Source: Bacteroides cutis (GTDB taxonomy: Bacteria; Bacteroidota; Bacteroidia; Bacteroidales; Bacteroidaceae). Taken from it: a stretch of 64,000 bases of DNA. The DNA lies in the NCBI RefSeq assembly GCF_900241005.1, contig NZ_OEST01000002.1, forward strand, positions 434,001 to 498,000, written 5' to 3'. Made by a program: the position numbers and the translations under genes. Position 1 is the stretch's first letter. The number at the start of each line of letters is the position of its first letter. A model generated the notes under the pieces. The model made no database searches. It worked only from the letters and a program-made list of their open reading frames with translations, and was not told where the DNA came from. This document shows positions 49,132 to 58,964 of the stretch, piece after piece.

Positions 49132-49818
49132 ATGAGAAAACAAGATTTTTTTTTCGTTTTGGCATTGATTGCATTTTTTTTGCCATTCTTTATAAGTGAG
49201 CCCATTTATGATTGGTATAAGTCATTCAATGCATCACATGGTATGGTAATGAGTTTTCTAAAGTTTGGTATCCTTGCAACATTGGGTGAAATGTTAGGGC
49301 TTCGTATCAGTGCCGGAGTATACAATCGAAAAGGATTTGGTGTTTTTCCTCGTGCTATTGTATGGGGAGTACTAGGGATGGGTATCAATATGGCTATGAT
49401 CGTTTTCTCAAAAGGAGTTCCACAATTCATGATATATATGGGAATGACAGACGCTTCAACCATTATCAACGGTGACTTCTGTTTAGATAAACTATGGGTG
49501 GCACTTGCTATTTCCGTTACAATGAATACGATATTCGCCCCTGTATTTATGACATTCCATAAAATTACAGATATACACATATTGAATTGTGGTGGTTCTC
49601 TTCTTAGCATAATCACCCCTATCCCAATGACACGTATCATCACGCACCTGAATTGGAATTCCCAGTGGAATTTTGTTTTTAAGAAAACAATTCCTTTCTT
49701 CTGGTATCCGGCACACACTATCACATTTCTCCTTCCTGGAGAAATGCGGGTACTTTTTGCTGCCATCTTAGGAGTAGTTCTCGGAGTACTTTTAGCTATT
49801 GCTGCACGGATGAAGTGA
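49132..49818 (+). CDS. Integral membrane protein, possibly Mpv17/PMP22-like
   Basis: A 228-residue protein with about five or six hydrophobic helices (7-22, 38-56, 75-95, 120-140, 200-222). The C-terminal part with NFVFKKTIPFFWYPAHTITF and a following hydrophobic helix recalls the Mpv17/PMP22 family, but only weakly. The gene follows spt with its own promoter; a link to sphingolipids is only positional. Its last 27 bp overlap the end of the convergent ABC permease gene. Confidence 0.6.
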   Translation: MRKQDFFFVLALIAFFLPFFISEPIYDWYKSFNASHGMVMSFLKFGILATLGEMLGLRISAGVYNRKGFGVFPRAIVWGVLGMGINMAMIVFSKGVPQFMIYMGMTDASTIINGDFCLDKLWVALAISVTMNTIFAPVFMTFHKITDIHILNCGGSLLSIITPIPMTRIITHLNWNSQWNFVFKKTIPFFWYPAHTITFLLPGEMRVLFAAILGVVLGVLLAIAARMK

Positions 49819-52131
49819 AGTAATAGCTGTACGATATCCATTTAAACATACCGTAAACAGAGTGACACCAATCGTGAAAAGTAAAGGCAACAGGAAATGG
49901 TATATATTGAGAGTTATATGATATGCAAACTGTTGTAGCCAACCAGTCATAAAATAATAAGTAATAGGAATAATTACTAGAAATGCAATTCCTATATAAC
50001 TAAGAAATGGATAATTAATAAGCCATAAGATTTGGAGAATGGATGCACCATGTATTTTTCGGATATTAATTTCATATTTACGCTGTTCTATAGTATAACG
50101 AGTGATACCAAACAATCCAAAGAGAGTAAGGAACAGGCTGATACAAGCATACATCAACAAAATATGCGAAAAACTTGAAACCTTCTGATTATATGATACG
50201 AATTCAGAATGTATATCCTTATATTTGAAAGGGACACCTGGATATTTTTTCTCATATAACCCACATAATTGATTGACTATTCCATCTTTATAACCAGATT
50301 TTACTTTTATAACTAAAACTGAGAAATTATCTTGCGGAGTATCGTAAAGAAACATACGTAATGGAGCTACCTGATCTGTCATAGAATACTTCTTGAAATC
50401 TTTCATTACTCCGATTATTATACCTTTTGCCAGCTCTTCTTTTAAACCTATATACTTGGAAATAGGTTGTCCTATAGGATTTTCTCCTTCTGGAACAAGT
50501 AAATGTATAAATGTCTCATTGACCAATGTCGGTTGTGGAACCCGGGATATAAGGTGAAATGTTTGAGTGGAATCCAACAACTCAAGATGATGGATTGTCA
50601 GGAAGTCAATAGTTTCTTCATATAATTCCAACATCAACAAATTTTCGTCAATGTTATCTTTACCAGGAATAGCTAAACTCATAGGATAAATCCCTTTGTT
50701 TGAAACTACAACATTCTCGACTCCTTCTATATTCTTCACTTCATTCATCCATGTTTTTATAGGAGTATCTGTATGTGTTTCAGAGTATATGTTAATAATA
50801 TTCTCATAACGTTCTCCCTCTCGCTCAATCAAATGCATCTGTGCACGGATAATCATGAAAGCACCCATCAATCCAATAGAAATCATAAATTGTAATATAA
50901 CCAATACACCTACGATGAAACGTTTCTTACGTCCGGTAAAGAAGTTACGATAATTGGTTTCAGATATTGAATGTAATTTATGACTCATATAACTTGCTGG
51001 TATAACTGATAGTATAACTATAAATAGTAAAATAAAGGAAAATATCTGCCACGAAAACAAATAAGCCATTGTCAGGTGTGTGGAAACAATACCATTAAAC
51101 ACCGACAACAGATCGCTCATCAATAATAGAGATAAAAGAAATGCTACAAAAACCATCAAGAAAGTATCCAGAAATAGTTGGTAACGTATCTGTTTTTTAG
51201 TAGCTCCCATCACAGATTCAATATGAAGCATGTGCACTTGCCGTAACAGGCGAGAAAAACTGAGATTTATAAAATTAAAACAGCCAATGAACAAAATAAG
51301 TATGGCAGACAGCAATCCCACGTTTAGTAAGGTACTCTGCTGATGCCTCATATTCTGATTACTATCTTTTACCGTAGAATCAAAGTAAGATTCTTGTAAT
51401 GTTTGTGTACGGAAATATCCCTTACCCGTTAAAGTCGGTAATTCAGTTTGCTCAAATCGTTGCCGAAAACTTTTAATATCAGTTCCTTCTCTAAGTAAAA
51501 GCATACAATCAGCCCCCTTAGTAGCTTCCAATGATAAAAGAATATCCATTTGTAACATACTTTGTTCCGGTTGACTATAAACCGCAACAATACGATTTGT
51601 AGACACCCCTGATAATAAAATATCCACATTTTTCCCTATACAATCTTTTGTACCAAAGCATTTTCTAGCAAACTGTTCACTAACAGCTATTTCTCCGGGT
51701 TTAAGTAAAGCATCTTGTACATTTCCGGCTATATTACGAAAAGGGAAAAAGTCTATTAACGTTGAGTCTGCTGCAACTATTTTCCAATCCTGAAATTCCT
51801 GTCCGTCTATTTTTACTCTTGCATTACCAAATGTTTGTGTACGTAGATATGATTCTACTTCGGAAAACTCTGATACTATCTGCGGAACACTCCCACCATA
51901 AATAAATGTCCCCTCTACTTCTTGTTGAGCAAAAGGTAGACTTTGAATTAATCGAAGAATACGATTTCTGTTTGGATTATTACTTTCAATATTATACTCA
52001 TGTATCACAAATGCCATTAATAAAATGGTACAAGCAATACCAATGACCAAACTAATAAGAGAGATAGCAACAAACAATTTATTCCGTTTCCAGCTTCTTA
52101 TCATTAATTTCAAGGAAAGACAAGAGTTCAT
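49792..52131 (-). CDS. FtsX/MacB-type ABC permease (export module, permease 2)
   Basis: A 779-residue permease. It has an N-terminal helix (about 18-40, VAISLISLVIGIACTILLMA) followed by a MacB-type periplasmic domain, then three helices (about 280-390). A second helix and periplasmic domain follow, and three final helices end the protein, with the FtsX signature EQRKYEINIRKIHGASILQI. This is a double-length (fused) permease. It would pair with the ATPase encoded just upstream on the same strand. Such permeases move or sense hydrophobic or peptide compounds without transporting them through the membrane core. Start at 52131 by homology with related N-termini. Confidence 0.85.
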   Translation of the reverse strand: MNSCLSLKLMIRSWKRNKLFVAISLISLVIGIACTILLMAFVIHEYNIESNNPNRNRILRLIQSLPFAQQEVEGTFIYGGSVPQIVSEFSEVESYLRTQTFGNARVKIDGQEFQDWKIVAADSTLIDFFPFRNIAGNVQDALLKPGEIAVSEQFARKCFGTKDCIGKNVDILLSGVSTNRIVAVYSQPEQSMLQMDILLSLEATKGADCMLLLREGTDIKSFRQRFEQTELPTLTGKGYFRTQTLQESYFDSTVKDSNQNMRHQQSTLLNVGLLSAILILFIGCFNFINLSFSRLLRQVHMLHIESVMGATKKQIRYQLFLDTFLMVFVAFLLSLLLMSDLLSVFNGIVSTHLTMAYLFSWQIFSFILLFIVILSVIPASYMSHKLHSISETNYRNFFTGRKKRFIVGVLVILQFMISIGLMGAFMIIRAQMHLIEREGERYENIINIYSETHTDTPIKTWMNEVKNIEGVENVVVSNKGIYPMSLAIPGKDNIDENLLMLELYEETIDFLTIHHLELLDSTQTFHLISRVPQPTLVNETFIHLLVPEGENPIGQPISKYIGLKEELAKGIIIGVMKDFKKYSMTDQVAPLRMFLYDTPQDNFSVLVIKVKSGYKDGIVNQLCGLYEKKYPGVPFKYKDIHSEFVSYNQKVSSFSHILLMYACISLFLTLFGLFGITRYTIEQRKYEINIRKIHGASILQILWLINYPFLSYIGIAFLVIIPITYYFMTGWLQQFAYHITLNIYHFLLPLLFTIGVTLFTVCLNGYRTAITSLHPCSNS

Positions 52132-52218
52132 AGCTTTATTTTTTATTGTAATAGGAAATGGAGGTACAGCCTTACTTTTATTCTTCCTGTGTCCCCCCAG
52201 TATGTAGACAGATATCTG

Positions 52219-52893
52219 TTACAAATTAGTTTCTGTCATTACCTGTCCATCAAACAAATTGATGGTACGTCCTGCATATCCTGCATCATGTTGTGAATGG
52301 GTTACCATAACAATAGTAGTACCTTCTTTATTCAATTCACTCAACAACTCCATTACTTCCTTTCCGTTTTTGGAGTCCAAATTACCAGTAGGCTCATCGG
52401 CCAGTATCAAATTCGGATTGGCAACAACAGCACGTGCTATGGCCACACGTTGCTGTTGACCTCCGGAAAGCTGTTGCGGAAAATGTTTACTACGGTGCAT
52501 GATAGCCATACGCTCCATCGTAGTTTCTACGCGACGCTTGCGTTCGGCGGAAGGGATACCCATGTATAATAATGGAAGTTCGATATTTTCATACACATTC
52601 AGTTCATCAATCAGATTAAAACTTTGAAATACAAAGCCGACAATCCCCTTACGCAAATTAGTTCGTTGAGCTTCTGTGTATTTGGAAACTTCTATCCCAT
52701 TTAGATAATATTCTCCGCTTGTGGGATTGTCCAACAATCCTAAAATATTGAGCAAAGTTGATTTACCACAACCAGAAGGTCCCATAATCGCCACAAACTC
52801 ACCTTCTTTTACTTCAATATTCACATCATTCAAAGCCAAAGTTTGTACTTCTTCGGTTCTGAAAATTTTCTGCAAATTTACTGTTTTAATCAT
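52219..52893 (-). CDS. ABC transporter ATPase of the LolD/MacB type
   Basis: A 224-residue ATPase with Walker A GPSGCGKST, Q-loop FQSFNLIDEL, signature LSGGQQQRVA, Walker B LILADEPTGNLD and switch His (VTHSQHD). These features are typical of the group that works with FtsX-like permeases. It lies between the broken permease (upstream) and the second intact permease (downstream) and probably energises both intact permeases. Confidence 0.93.
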   Translation of the reverse strand: MIKTVNLQKIFRTEEVQTLALNDVNIEVKEGEFVAIMGPSGCGKSTLLNILGLLDNPTSGEYYLNGIEVSKYTEAQRTNLRKGIVGFVFQSFNLIDELNVYENIELPLLYMGIPSAERKRRVETTMERMAIMHRSKHFPQQLSGGQQQRVAIARAVVANPNLILADEPTGNLDSKNGKEVMELLSELNKEGTTIVMVTHSQHDAGYAGRTINLFDGQVMTETNL

Positions 52894-52931
52894 AATGCTT
52901 TGTTTTTATAATTTATAATATATTAATTCTC

Positions 52932-53376
52932 TTATTCACTTTTAATAACCTCAGCCGGATTTTCATTAGCAGTACACCATACCCGCCAACTAATACAAAC
53001 AATAATCATCATGATAATAGCAACAAAGATGTATAGGAAGATCCATCCACTGATAACTATCTGTCTTTCATAATTTTCCAGCCAGTTTTTCATCAAAAAT
53101 AACCTATTTATAAAGCAATGAGGGCAGCTATAACGACTTGTATCAGATATTCTTAAAAAAATAAAAACAATATGTCTCTCACTCGTGCACCATTTACTTT
53201 CCGAATAGCTATTTCTTTACGCCTTTGTTCGCTAGTTTGTACCATTAATCATAATAATTCCAAAATAACGATAAAGCTATACAAGTAAAGCCAATAGCAA
53301 TACTTACGATACTAATAGTCTGTAACTTATATTTCAACAAATTACGCAATGCTACAATGAAGTAATGTTTTATCAT
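52932..53376 (-). pseudogene. Broken FtsX/MacB-type permease
   Basis: Reading down from the ATG at 53374-53376 gives MIKHYFIVALRNLLKYKLQT, the normal N-terminus of this permease family, and a stop after 43 codons. The next frame then gives the family's C-terminal block EQRRKEIAIRKVNGARVRD, followed by in-frame stops and a frameshift. The final part is MKNWLENYERQIVISGWIFL, ending with NPAEVIKSE at the TAA (52932-52934). About 600 or more central residues are missing. The remains show a third permease once stood between the intact one and the ATPase. Confidence 0.85.
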
Positions 53377-53389
53377 TTTATTGCATTTT

Positions 53390-55792
53390 TTATTCGTTCT
53401 TTATTACCTCTACCGGATTTCTCCTCGCTATCTTCAGAATACGAAAAATAATAGTAAAAATAGTAATGACAGCCACTATCATAAAGATTGAAATCCAAAA
53501 TAACGGTCCATCATTAAAGAATACAATATACATTTTTTTCCATAACTGGAATATGGCATAGCATAACGGAAATGCTGTTACTGCCGATAATACAAGTAAA
53601 CTTATATACATGTGGGCAAACAACATGATGATTTGTTTCACCCCTGCCCCATTTACCTTACGGATAGCTACTTCCTTTTGTCGACGTTCCGTATCCAAAG
53701 TAATGGCTGAATAAACACCCAGCAAGGTAATTATCAGGCTGACAATAGAAAAGAACAGGACAATACCTTTCATTTTATTCTCCATAGCTTGTGCCTGGTA
53801 TATATCTTCCCGTAAAGTAGAGATCTGTGGTTGTACACTTGATGGAAGATTCTCTTTCAACATCTTTTCAACGAAAACTTTCACTTCTTCTACTTTTCCG
53901 GGTTCACACTTCAGATAACAATGACCTACATAATCGCTGAAATCAGAAGATGGAAAGACAAATCCCTCGCTTCGATTATAAGTACAGACTATGAAATCGG
54001 AACAAATACCGCATACGGTGTAATCATCCTCATTATTATATAAGGTAGTACCCAGCCAATCCTTCTTCATACGTTCTGCTAATCTATGGTCTATTACCAT
54101 ATCTTTATCCGTTTCCAATGCATGACCAACGATAACAGGAATATTCATAAAATCAAAGAAGTTATTTGGTACACGCATAATATTCACCTCTATATAACTA
54201 TCTCGATTATTCTTTTCTGTCTGCATACCGGTACCCGAAAGCCCTTCTAAATAGTTTATATCAGTCAGCAATTTATCCTTTACACCCGAATGTTGGCAGA
54301 TACGTTCTATCAAAGCAAACTTCTCATCATTTTTCATAAAACGGTAATCCAATGAAATACTTATAATTTCTGACTTCTCTTTTTCAGTTAACGTATAGAA
54401 TAGAGTGGATCCTGTCTTTTTCGCTTGTAAATAAAGGGCAACTGCAAAGACAATGAACAACCAGCAAATGAAGAACTGGATACCTAAAAGTAAATTCCGC
54501 GTAATCCGTTTGTGACGTCTGGATTTATTTATGGAGATACTTACATGAATAGAAATATGCCTCATCCGCCATACAACGAAAAGGCAAAGTAATAAACATA
54601 GTAAAATAATAGCAGCCATGTATTCTGCCGTCTGTATCAATAATATATTTTGTTCTACTATTAATGTAAAATTGAACAGAGAGAATGACAATAATGGACT
54701 AAGTATCTCTATCAAACAAAAAGTCAGGAAAAAAGCAATCAGTAATATAACAATAGCTTGGATAAAAAGTAACTGGAATAACTGTCGACTACCACTACCC
54801 GTAACTTTACGTATACCGAATTCATGTGAACGATTTAAATAGCTACCTGCCAGAAATTGAAAGAAATTAAGTAATCCAATTAGTAAAATAAGTACTCCAA
54901 CAATGAACGTTATTCTGGCAAAATAAGGAGCCACGGATCCCTCCTGAAAATTCTTTCCAAAGGTAGAAGCTGTCACAACATATTCCTTATCGACAAATGA
55001 ATGCTTCAAATTCATAGTACGAAAATGTGCCTCCAACTCTAGAGGGAGTGTACCCGGACGCAACAAAGCAAATCCGAAACCACCACTCATATTATTCCGC
55101 TTTTTAAATTGCATAAGCCCCTCACTGTCGTTCAACGTCAACATATCAACTTTCTTAAGAAAACTCAGACTGGTATTGAGTGGAATATCTTCTATCACGG
55201 CTTGAACTGTATAAGTAATACCTCCTGTCCTCGGTGTAGTACTAGGTGAAGAAAATAATCGCTGAGCCAAAATCATCTGTTTTCCGATCGGATTTTCTTT
55301 AATACCAAATATCTTCTGTGCCAAAGAGCGTGTCAATATCACAGTATTGGGAGTCTGCGAAGCAACTTCCCATGAACCTTGTAGTACTTTGGGAGTAAAC
55401 ACACTATAATAGGAAGAATCTACTTCCATAGTATACAAATCTTCATAGGGTAATTTCTTTCCATCCAATGTTTCTACATTATAACTACGTGAACGAGGAT
55501 AAGTAACAAAAGCAAATTGTTCTACTTCGTTGAACTGTATCCGGCGCAATTCTTCAATTAATGTAGCAGGGATACCAGAAAAAGAACGTTTGGCCGAAGT
55601 ATGATACAAATTTATATCTACAATGTGTTCGTGATGAATAAAACATTGATTGGTCGAATTTATAAACCGGCTACAATAAATGCAAATACTAAAACATAAT
55701 ATACCTACCGACAATCCAATAATGGAAATTACATTCTGTGTTTTGTGTTTCAATAAGTTTCTGAATGCTGTTTTAAAATAATGTAATATCAT
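53390..55792 (-). CDS. FtsX/MacB-type ABC permease (export module, permease 1)
   Basis: The start at 55792 (MILHYFKTAFRNLLKHKTQN) matches the family; an ATG at 55822 would lie in the promoter. The 800-residue permease has an N-terminal helix, a periplasmic MacB-like domain and three helices at about 300-410. A second helix and periplasmic part follow, and the final helices carry the hallmark DTERRQKEVAIRKVNGAGVK near 700. Its stop at 53390 is 14 bp before the broken permease. A sigma-54-like promoter and dyad lie upstream, so it heads its own transcript with the ATPase and permease 2. Confidence 0.88.
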   Translation of the reverse strand: MILHYFKTAFRNLLKHKTQNVISIIGLSVGILCFSICIYCSRFINSTNQCFIHHEHIVDINLYHTSAKRSFSGIPATLIEELRRIQFNEVEQFAFVTYPRSRSYNVETLDGKKLPYEDLYTMEVDSSYYSVFTPKVLQGSWEVASQTPNTVILTRSLAQKIFGIKENPIGKQMILAQRLFSSPSTTPRTGGITYTVQAVIEDIPLNTSLSFLKKVDMLTLNDSEGLMQFKKRNNMSGGFGFALLRPGTLPLELEAHFRTMNLKHSFVDKEYVVTASTFGKNFQEGSVAPYFARITFIVGVLILLIGLLNFFQFLAGSYLNRSHEFGIRKVTGSGSRQLFQLLFIQAIVILLIAFFLTFCLIEILSPLLSFSLFNFTLIVEQNILLIQTAEYMAAIILLCLLLCLFVVWRMRHISIHVSISINKSRRHKRITRNLLLGIQFFICWLFIVFAVALYLQAKKTGSTLFYTLTEKEKSEIISISLDYRFMKNDEKFALIERICQHSGVKDKLLTDINYLEGLSGTGMQTEKNNRDSYIEVNIMRVPNNFFDFMNIPVIVGHALETDKDMVIDHRLAERMKKDWLGTTLYNNEDDYTVCGICSDFIVCTYNRSEGFVFPSSDFSDYVGHCYLKCEPGKVEEVKVFVEKMLKENLPSSVQPQISTLREDIYQAQAMENKMKGIVLFFSIVSLIITLLGVYSAITLDTERRQKEVAIRKVNGAGVKQIIMLFAHMYISLLVLSAVTAFPLCYAIFQLWKKMYIVFFNDGPLFWISIFMIVAVITIFTIIFRILKIARRNPVEVIKNE

Positions 55793-55818
55793 AATATGTG
55801 TGTTTACAAAATATAAAA

Positions 55819-55833
55819 TCAAATTATATGCCA
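55819..55833 (-). promoter_or_regulatory. Probable sigma-54 promoter of the permease unit
   Basis: On the minus strand: TGGCAT, five bases (ATAAT), TTGA. The -24 box differs from consensus TGGCAC in the last base; the -12 box is TTGA instead of TTGC. It lies 27 bp upstream of the permease start. The same arrangement occurs before the TolC-like gene. Confidence 0.6.
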
Positions 55834-55886
55834 GAATACAAATCTCTAATAATCAATACTAAATAATCTTATTTACTTTCAAAATC

Positions 55887-55923
55887 TGTGCAATTCCGCA
55901 CGAATACCGTGCGAAAAAACACA
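55887..55923. promoter_or_regulatory. Dyad site 2, probable enhancer for the sigma-54 regulator
   Basis: TCCGCAC-N7-GTGCGAA (55895-55915) with outer TGTG (55887-55890) and CACA (55920-55923). It is centred about 75 bp upstream of the -24 element of the permease promoter. The same dyad with the same flanks stands at 58965-58999. Confidence 0.7.
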
Positions 55924-56010
55924 GATACTCATGTGACATTACCAGATAAGTACACGAGAAAACTACAAATGCTATTTTTAGATGATATTGTATCATAATT
56001 CTGTTTACAT

Positions 56011-57261
56011 TCATTTCAAGATCAATTCTTCCACCTCGCCAAAGTTATCATATCCTGTCGTAATAACCCAGTCTCCCGGTTGCAAACCATCTGTAATTTC
56101 ATATTGTTGCGGATTTTGGCGACCTATGTTCAACGGAACACGGATGGCTTTACTTTGAGATGCATTTAACTTATAAATCCATTGTCCTCCGGTATTTTGA
56201 TAGAAATTACCTCTAGGAATGACGAGTGCTTCTTCCGGCTGTCCAAGTTCTATCTGTACACGAAAACTCTTTCCTACTCTCACATTATCGGGCATGTCCT
56301 CCGTAAAAACAAGATCCACATCGAAGGTACGATCTTTCACTTCTGGTACCACTTTACTGATACGTAACGGGTGCTTTTTTCCTTGATAATGGATAGTGGC
56401 AGGTAATCCCGTAGTGATACGATCAATGTAATATTCACTTAAAGCAGTGTGTACTTTGTATTGATCCAGCACTTTGATTTCAGCAATATTTTCTCCTGAG
56501 TTAACTTGTTGTCCAGGAGTTACTTTTACAAAACTAAGTTGTCCTGCGACAGGAGATCTTACAATCAAATTATCCATCCGTTCGCATGCACGTTCGTATT
56601 TTTTCCGCTCTCTTTCGCGATCATTGCAGATAAGGTCTTTACGAATGACGGTAACGACAGAATCATGCTGTAAGCTTTCACGTTGCAAACGAGCAGTTTT
56701 TACTTTATAATTGTATTCGTCTTCAGAAACCTCCAATTGCGCTTTACTTTTAATTCCCATTCTATATTCTTCACGATCAAGCTGAAAACTTTTGCGTAAC
56801 CGTTCCAATTCATAGTTAGTTTGCAATGTCTGTTGTTGAAGATGAAGACTCTGCTGATCCATTTCTATTTCCTTTTCACGATACGTTATCAATTGCTTTT
56901 CCAAATCGTCGCGTTGATCTTCTATACTTCGTAGCAGATCAGGATTCTCTAGTACAAGTATAGTATCACCTTTATCCAACAAACTTCCCTCTTCCGCAAT
57001 GATACGTTCCACACTCCCAGTTTCGCGAGCATTGATTTTTATAGTGAGAATAGGTTGAATCAGTCCTTCCACATCAACATATTCCATAAACTTCCCATTT
57101 TTCACTTCAGCTATCTGTATATTATCTTTTTCGATACGTAATTTGCTGGGACCCCAAGAAAGACTAATCACATAAATGAGGAAAGCAAAAAAAAGGATGC
57201 TTCCTGCCAAATAATAACGGTAACGAATATACCAAGGTTTCTTTTCAAGTTTAATATCCAT
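56011..57261 (-). CDS. HlyD-like membrane fusion protein of the export module
   Basis: A 416-residue adaptor with an N-terminal membrane anchor (about 14-32). The first half of a lipoyl-like domain (INARETGSVERIIAEEGSLL) is followed by a long coiled-coil hairpin (about 95-215), the second half (VRSPVAGQLSFVKVTPGQQV) and beta-barrel parts ending EVEELILK. Such adaptors join MacB-type exporters to TolC channels. The gene lies between the TolC-like gene (123 bp upstream) and the permease gene. It should be transcribed with the TolC-like gene. Confidence 0.9.
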   Translation of the reverse strand: MDIKLEKKPWYIRYRYYLAGSILFFAFLIYVISLSWGPSKLRIEKDNIQIAEVKNGKFMEYVDVEGLIQPILTIKINARETGSVERIIAEEGSLLDKGDTILVLENPDLLRSIEDQRDDLEKQLITYREKEIEMDQQSLHLQQQTLQTNYELERLRKSFQLDREEYRMGIKSKAQLEVSEDEYNYKVKTARLQRESLQHDSVVTVIRKDLICNDRERERKKYERACERMDNLIVRSPVAGQLSFVKVTPGQQVNSGENIAEIKVLDQYKVHTALSEYYIDRITTGLPATIHYQGKKHPLRISKVVPEVKDRTFDVDLVFTEDMPDNVRVGKSFRVQIELGQPEEALVIPRGNFYQNTGGQWIYKLNASQSKAIRVPLNIGRQNPQQYEITDGLQPGDWVITTGYDNFGEVEELILK

Positions 57262-57384
57262 GATTTGTCAAATATATAATCTATATTTATTTTCAATTTA
57301 TCCCTACCTAAAAACATCTTTTAAATAGGGACGGAATTCTTACTAAATCTTCATTCTATTTTTACTAAAAATTCTCTTTTCTTT

Positions 57385-58872
57385 CTACTGTGTAAATTTT
57401 TCTTCAATAATCCTGTTCAAATCTTCTGTTAGTGGACTGTTCTTCTCAAAGTCATAAAGTGTCAGGCTCCGAAGAGTATAATACAGACTCCAGTAATTGT
57501 AGAGGGCTGTTATATAATTCCGCCGAGCAGTATCTTTTTCTGTAATGGAAGCGTTTAAATCGAGTACGGAAGATTTTCCCAATAAATAGAGCCGACGGGC
57601 AACTTCAGCGCGTCTTTGCGCAGTTTCATCTGTACGGGCAGCAATGTGTACCCGTTGCGCCTGCAGATTGAACTGCTTGACTAATTTTCTTACATTAAGG
57701 TTGAAATCCGTCTTATCTTGCTCTATCTGTGTGTGAACCAAGTCACGGTTAGAACGAGCCACACGTATCTGTCCCTTTCCCCGCCCCCAGTCCAGAATAG
57801 GCAAACTGATACCCAAGCTGATATATTGTTGCTCCAAAGGATTATGATAAGCATCTTTCAGTTTCTCGGCAGTCTGGGTCAATCCAAAACGTAAATAAAT
57901 ATCAGCTTTAAGTCCGGCATTAGCACGTGCTTTTGAAACGGCACTCTCACTTTCTAACTTACGGCGTAACATACTTTGGATTTCCGGACTGTTTTCGTTC
58001 GCTAATAAAAGTGCAGTATTCAAGTCTACGTTCAAATCCGGAACATGATCGTCAATATCAGTCTTCAGTTCTATATCTTCCTGGATGCCGAGATAAGAAC
58101 GAAGTTCCTGCATGCAATTGTCCATATCAATACGTGCATTCATCTGATTGGCTTCTTCAGTAAGTTTATTAAGCTCCAGTTGGAGCATTTCATTTTCAGA
58201 AATAGTACCGATATTATAACGTCCTGCAGCATATATATATAAGGTGTCTGCGTTGGCGTAATTGGTATTGGCTATCTCATAATTGCTTTGTGCACGGGCA
58301 AGGTCGAAAAACTTCTCCGTAGCACGGGCGGCAACTAATTCTAAAGTTTCCATGTATTTTTTTTTAGCTTCCCGATAACGTATGGGTTCTATACGACGAT
58401 CCCATTTCAGATTATTGTATCCAAACAATGATTGACTGTAACCGATATTGACAGGAGACGTTTGCCACGAATGACTGTCATTGCTGAACAAGTCTATTCG
58501 TTGGGCTGCTGTTTCCACAAACAATTTACCACCGGTCCAAGGAATATTTTGCGTCAAACTCAAAGTTAGATCACTATTCAATAAATTCTGTTCTATAAAC
58601 TTCACACTACCATCTCCCAATGTCACCTTATTAATAGCTCGGTCTAAATAAGGGGTTGATGTCAGTTTAAGTGTTGGTAAATAATTGGCTCGATAGTATT
58701 TGTAATTCCAATAGGCAGAACGAAAACTATGGCGAGCATTTTGCGCATCAGGCGATTGCCGGCAGGCATATTCCACAGTCTGTTGCAGTGTCAGTCTCAT
58801 TTCATGTTCCTGAGCCGAGACAGAAATGAAAGTAATACAAGTCAGTAAGGATAAATATATATTTAATTGCAT
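57385..58872 (-). CDS. TolC-family outer membrane protein of the export module
   Basis: A 495-residue protein with a signal peptide (ending SVSAQ) and two OEP repeats of long alternating helices. Motifs include TEKFFDLARAQSNYEIANTN and LYLLGKSSVLDLN. It has the general TolC rather than OprM flavour; no lipobox is present. It should form the outer membrane channel for the HlyD-like adaptor and the FtsX-type transporter. It is the first gene of its unit, divergent from the response regulator, with a sigma-54-like promoter directly upstream. Confidence 0.9.
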   Translation of the reverse strand: MQLNIYLSLLTCITFISVSAQEHEMRLTLQQTVEYACRQSPDAQNARHSFRSAYWNYKYYRANYLPTLKLTSTPYLDRAINKVTLGDGSVKFIEQNLLNSDLTLSLTQNIPWTGGKLFVETAAQRIDLFSNDSHSWQTSPVNIGYSQSLFGYNNLKWDRRIEPIRYREAKKKYMETLELVAARATEKFFDLARAQSNYEIANTNYANADTLYIYAAGRYNIGTISENEMLQLELNKLTEEANQMNARIDMDNCMQELRSYLGIQEDIELKTDIDDHVPDLNVDLNTALLLANENSPEIQSMLRRKLESESAVSKARANAGLKADIYLRFGLTQTAEKLKDAYHNPLEQQYISLGISLPILDWGRGKGQIRVARSNRDLVHTQIEQDKTDFNLNVRKLVKQFNLQAQRVHIAARTDETAQRRAEVARRLYLLGKSSVLDLNASITEKDTARRNYITALYNYWSLYYTLRSLTLYDFEKNSPLTEDLNRIIEEKFTQ

Positions 58873-58894
58873 AGTATGTTTTTCTGCAAAACAT

Positions 58895-58909
58895 TCAAAT
58901 CTTGTGCCA
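58895..58909 (-). promoter_or_regulatory. Probable sigma-54 promoter of the TolC-like gene
   Basis: On the minus strand: TGGCAC (58904-58909), five bases (AAGAT), TTGA (58895-58898). The -24 box is an exact consensus match and the spacing is exact; the -12 box has A where C is usual. It lies 23 bp upstream of the start. Confidence 0.65.
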
Positions 58910-58964
58910 AACAGATTATATACTATTAATCAATACATTACTAATAAATTTGACATTTTCTCAA

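Noticed and set aside
52132..52218. Separate sigma-54 promoter for permease 2
   Set aside because: I found no TGGC-N9-TTG pattern or dyad here, so the gene is probably read from the upstream ATPase transcript.
57262..57384. Promoter for the HlyD-like gene
   Set aside because: The 123-bp gap has only a weak TCCCTA/TAGGGA inverted repeat and no promoter of either sigma type.
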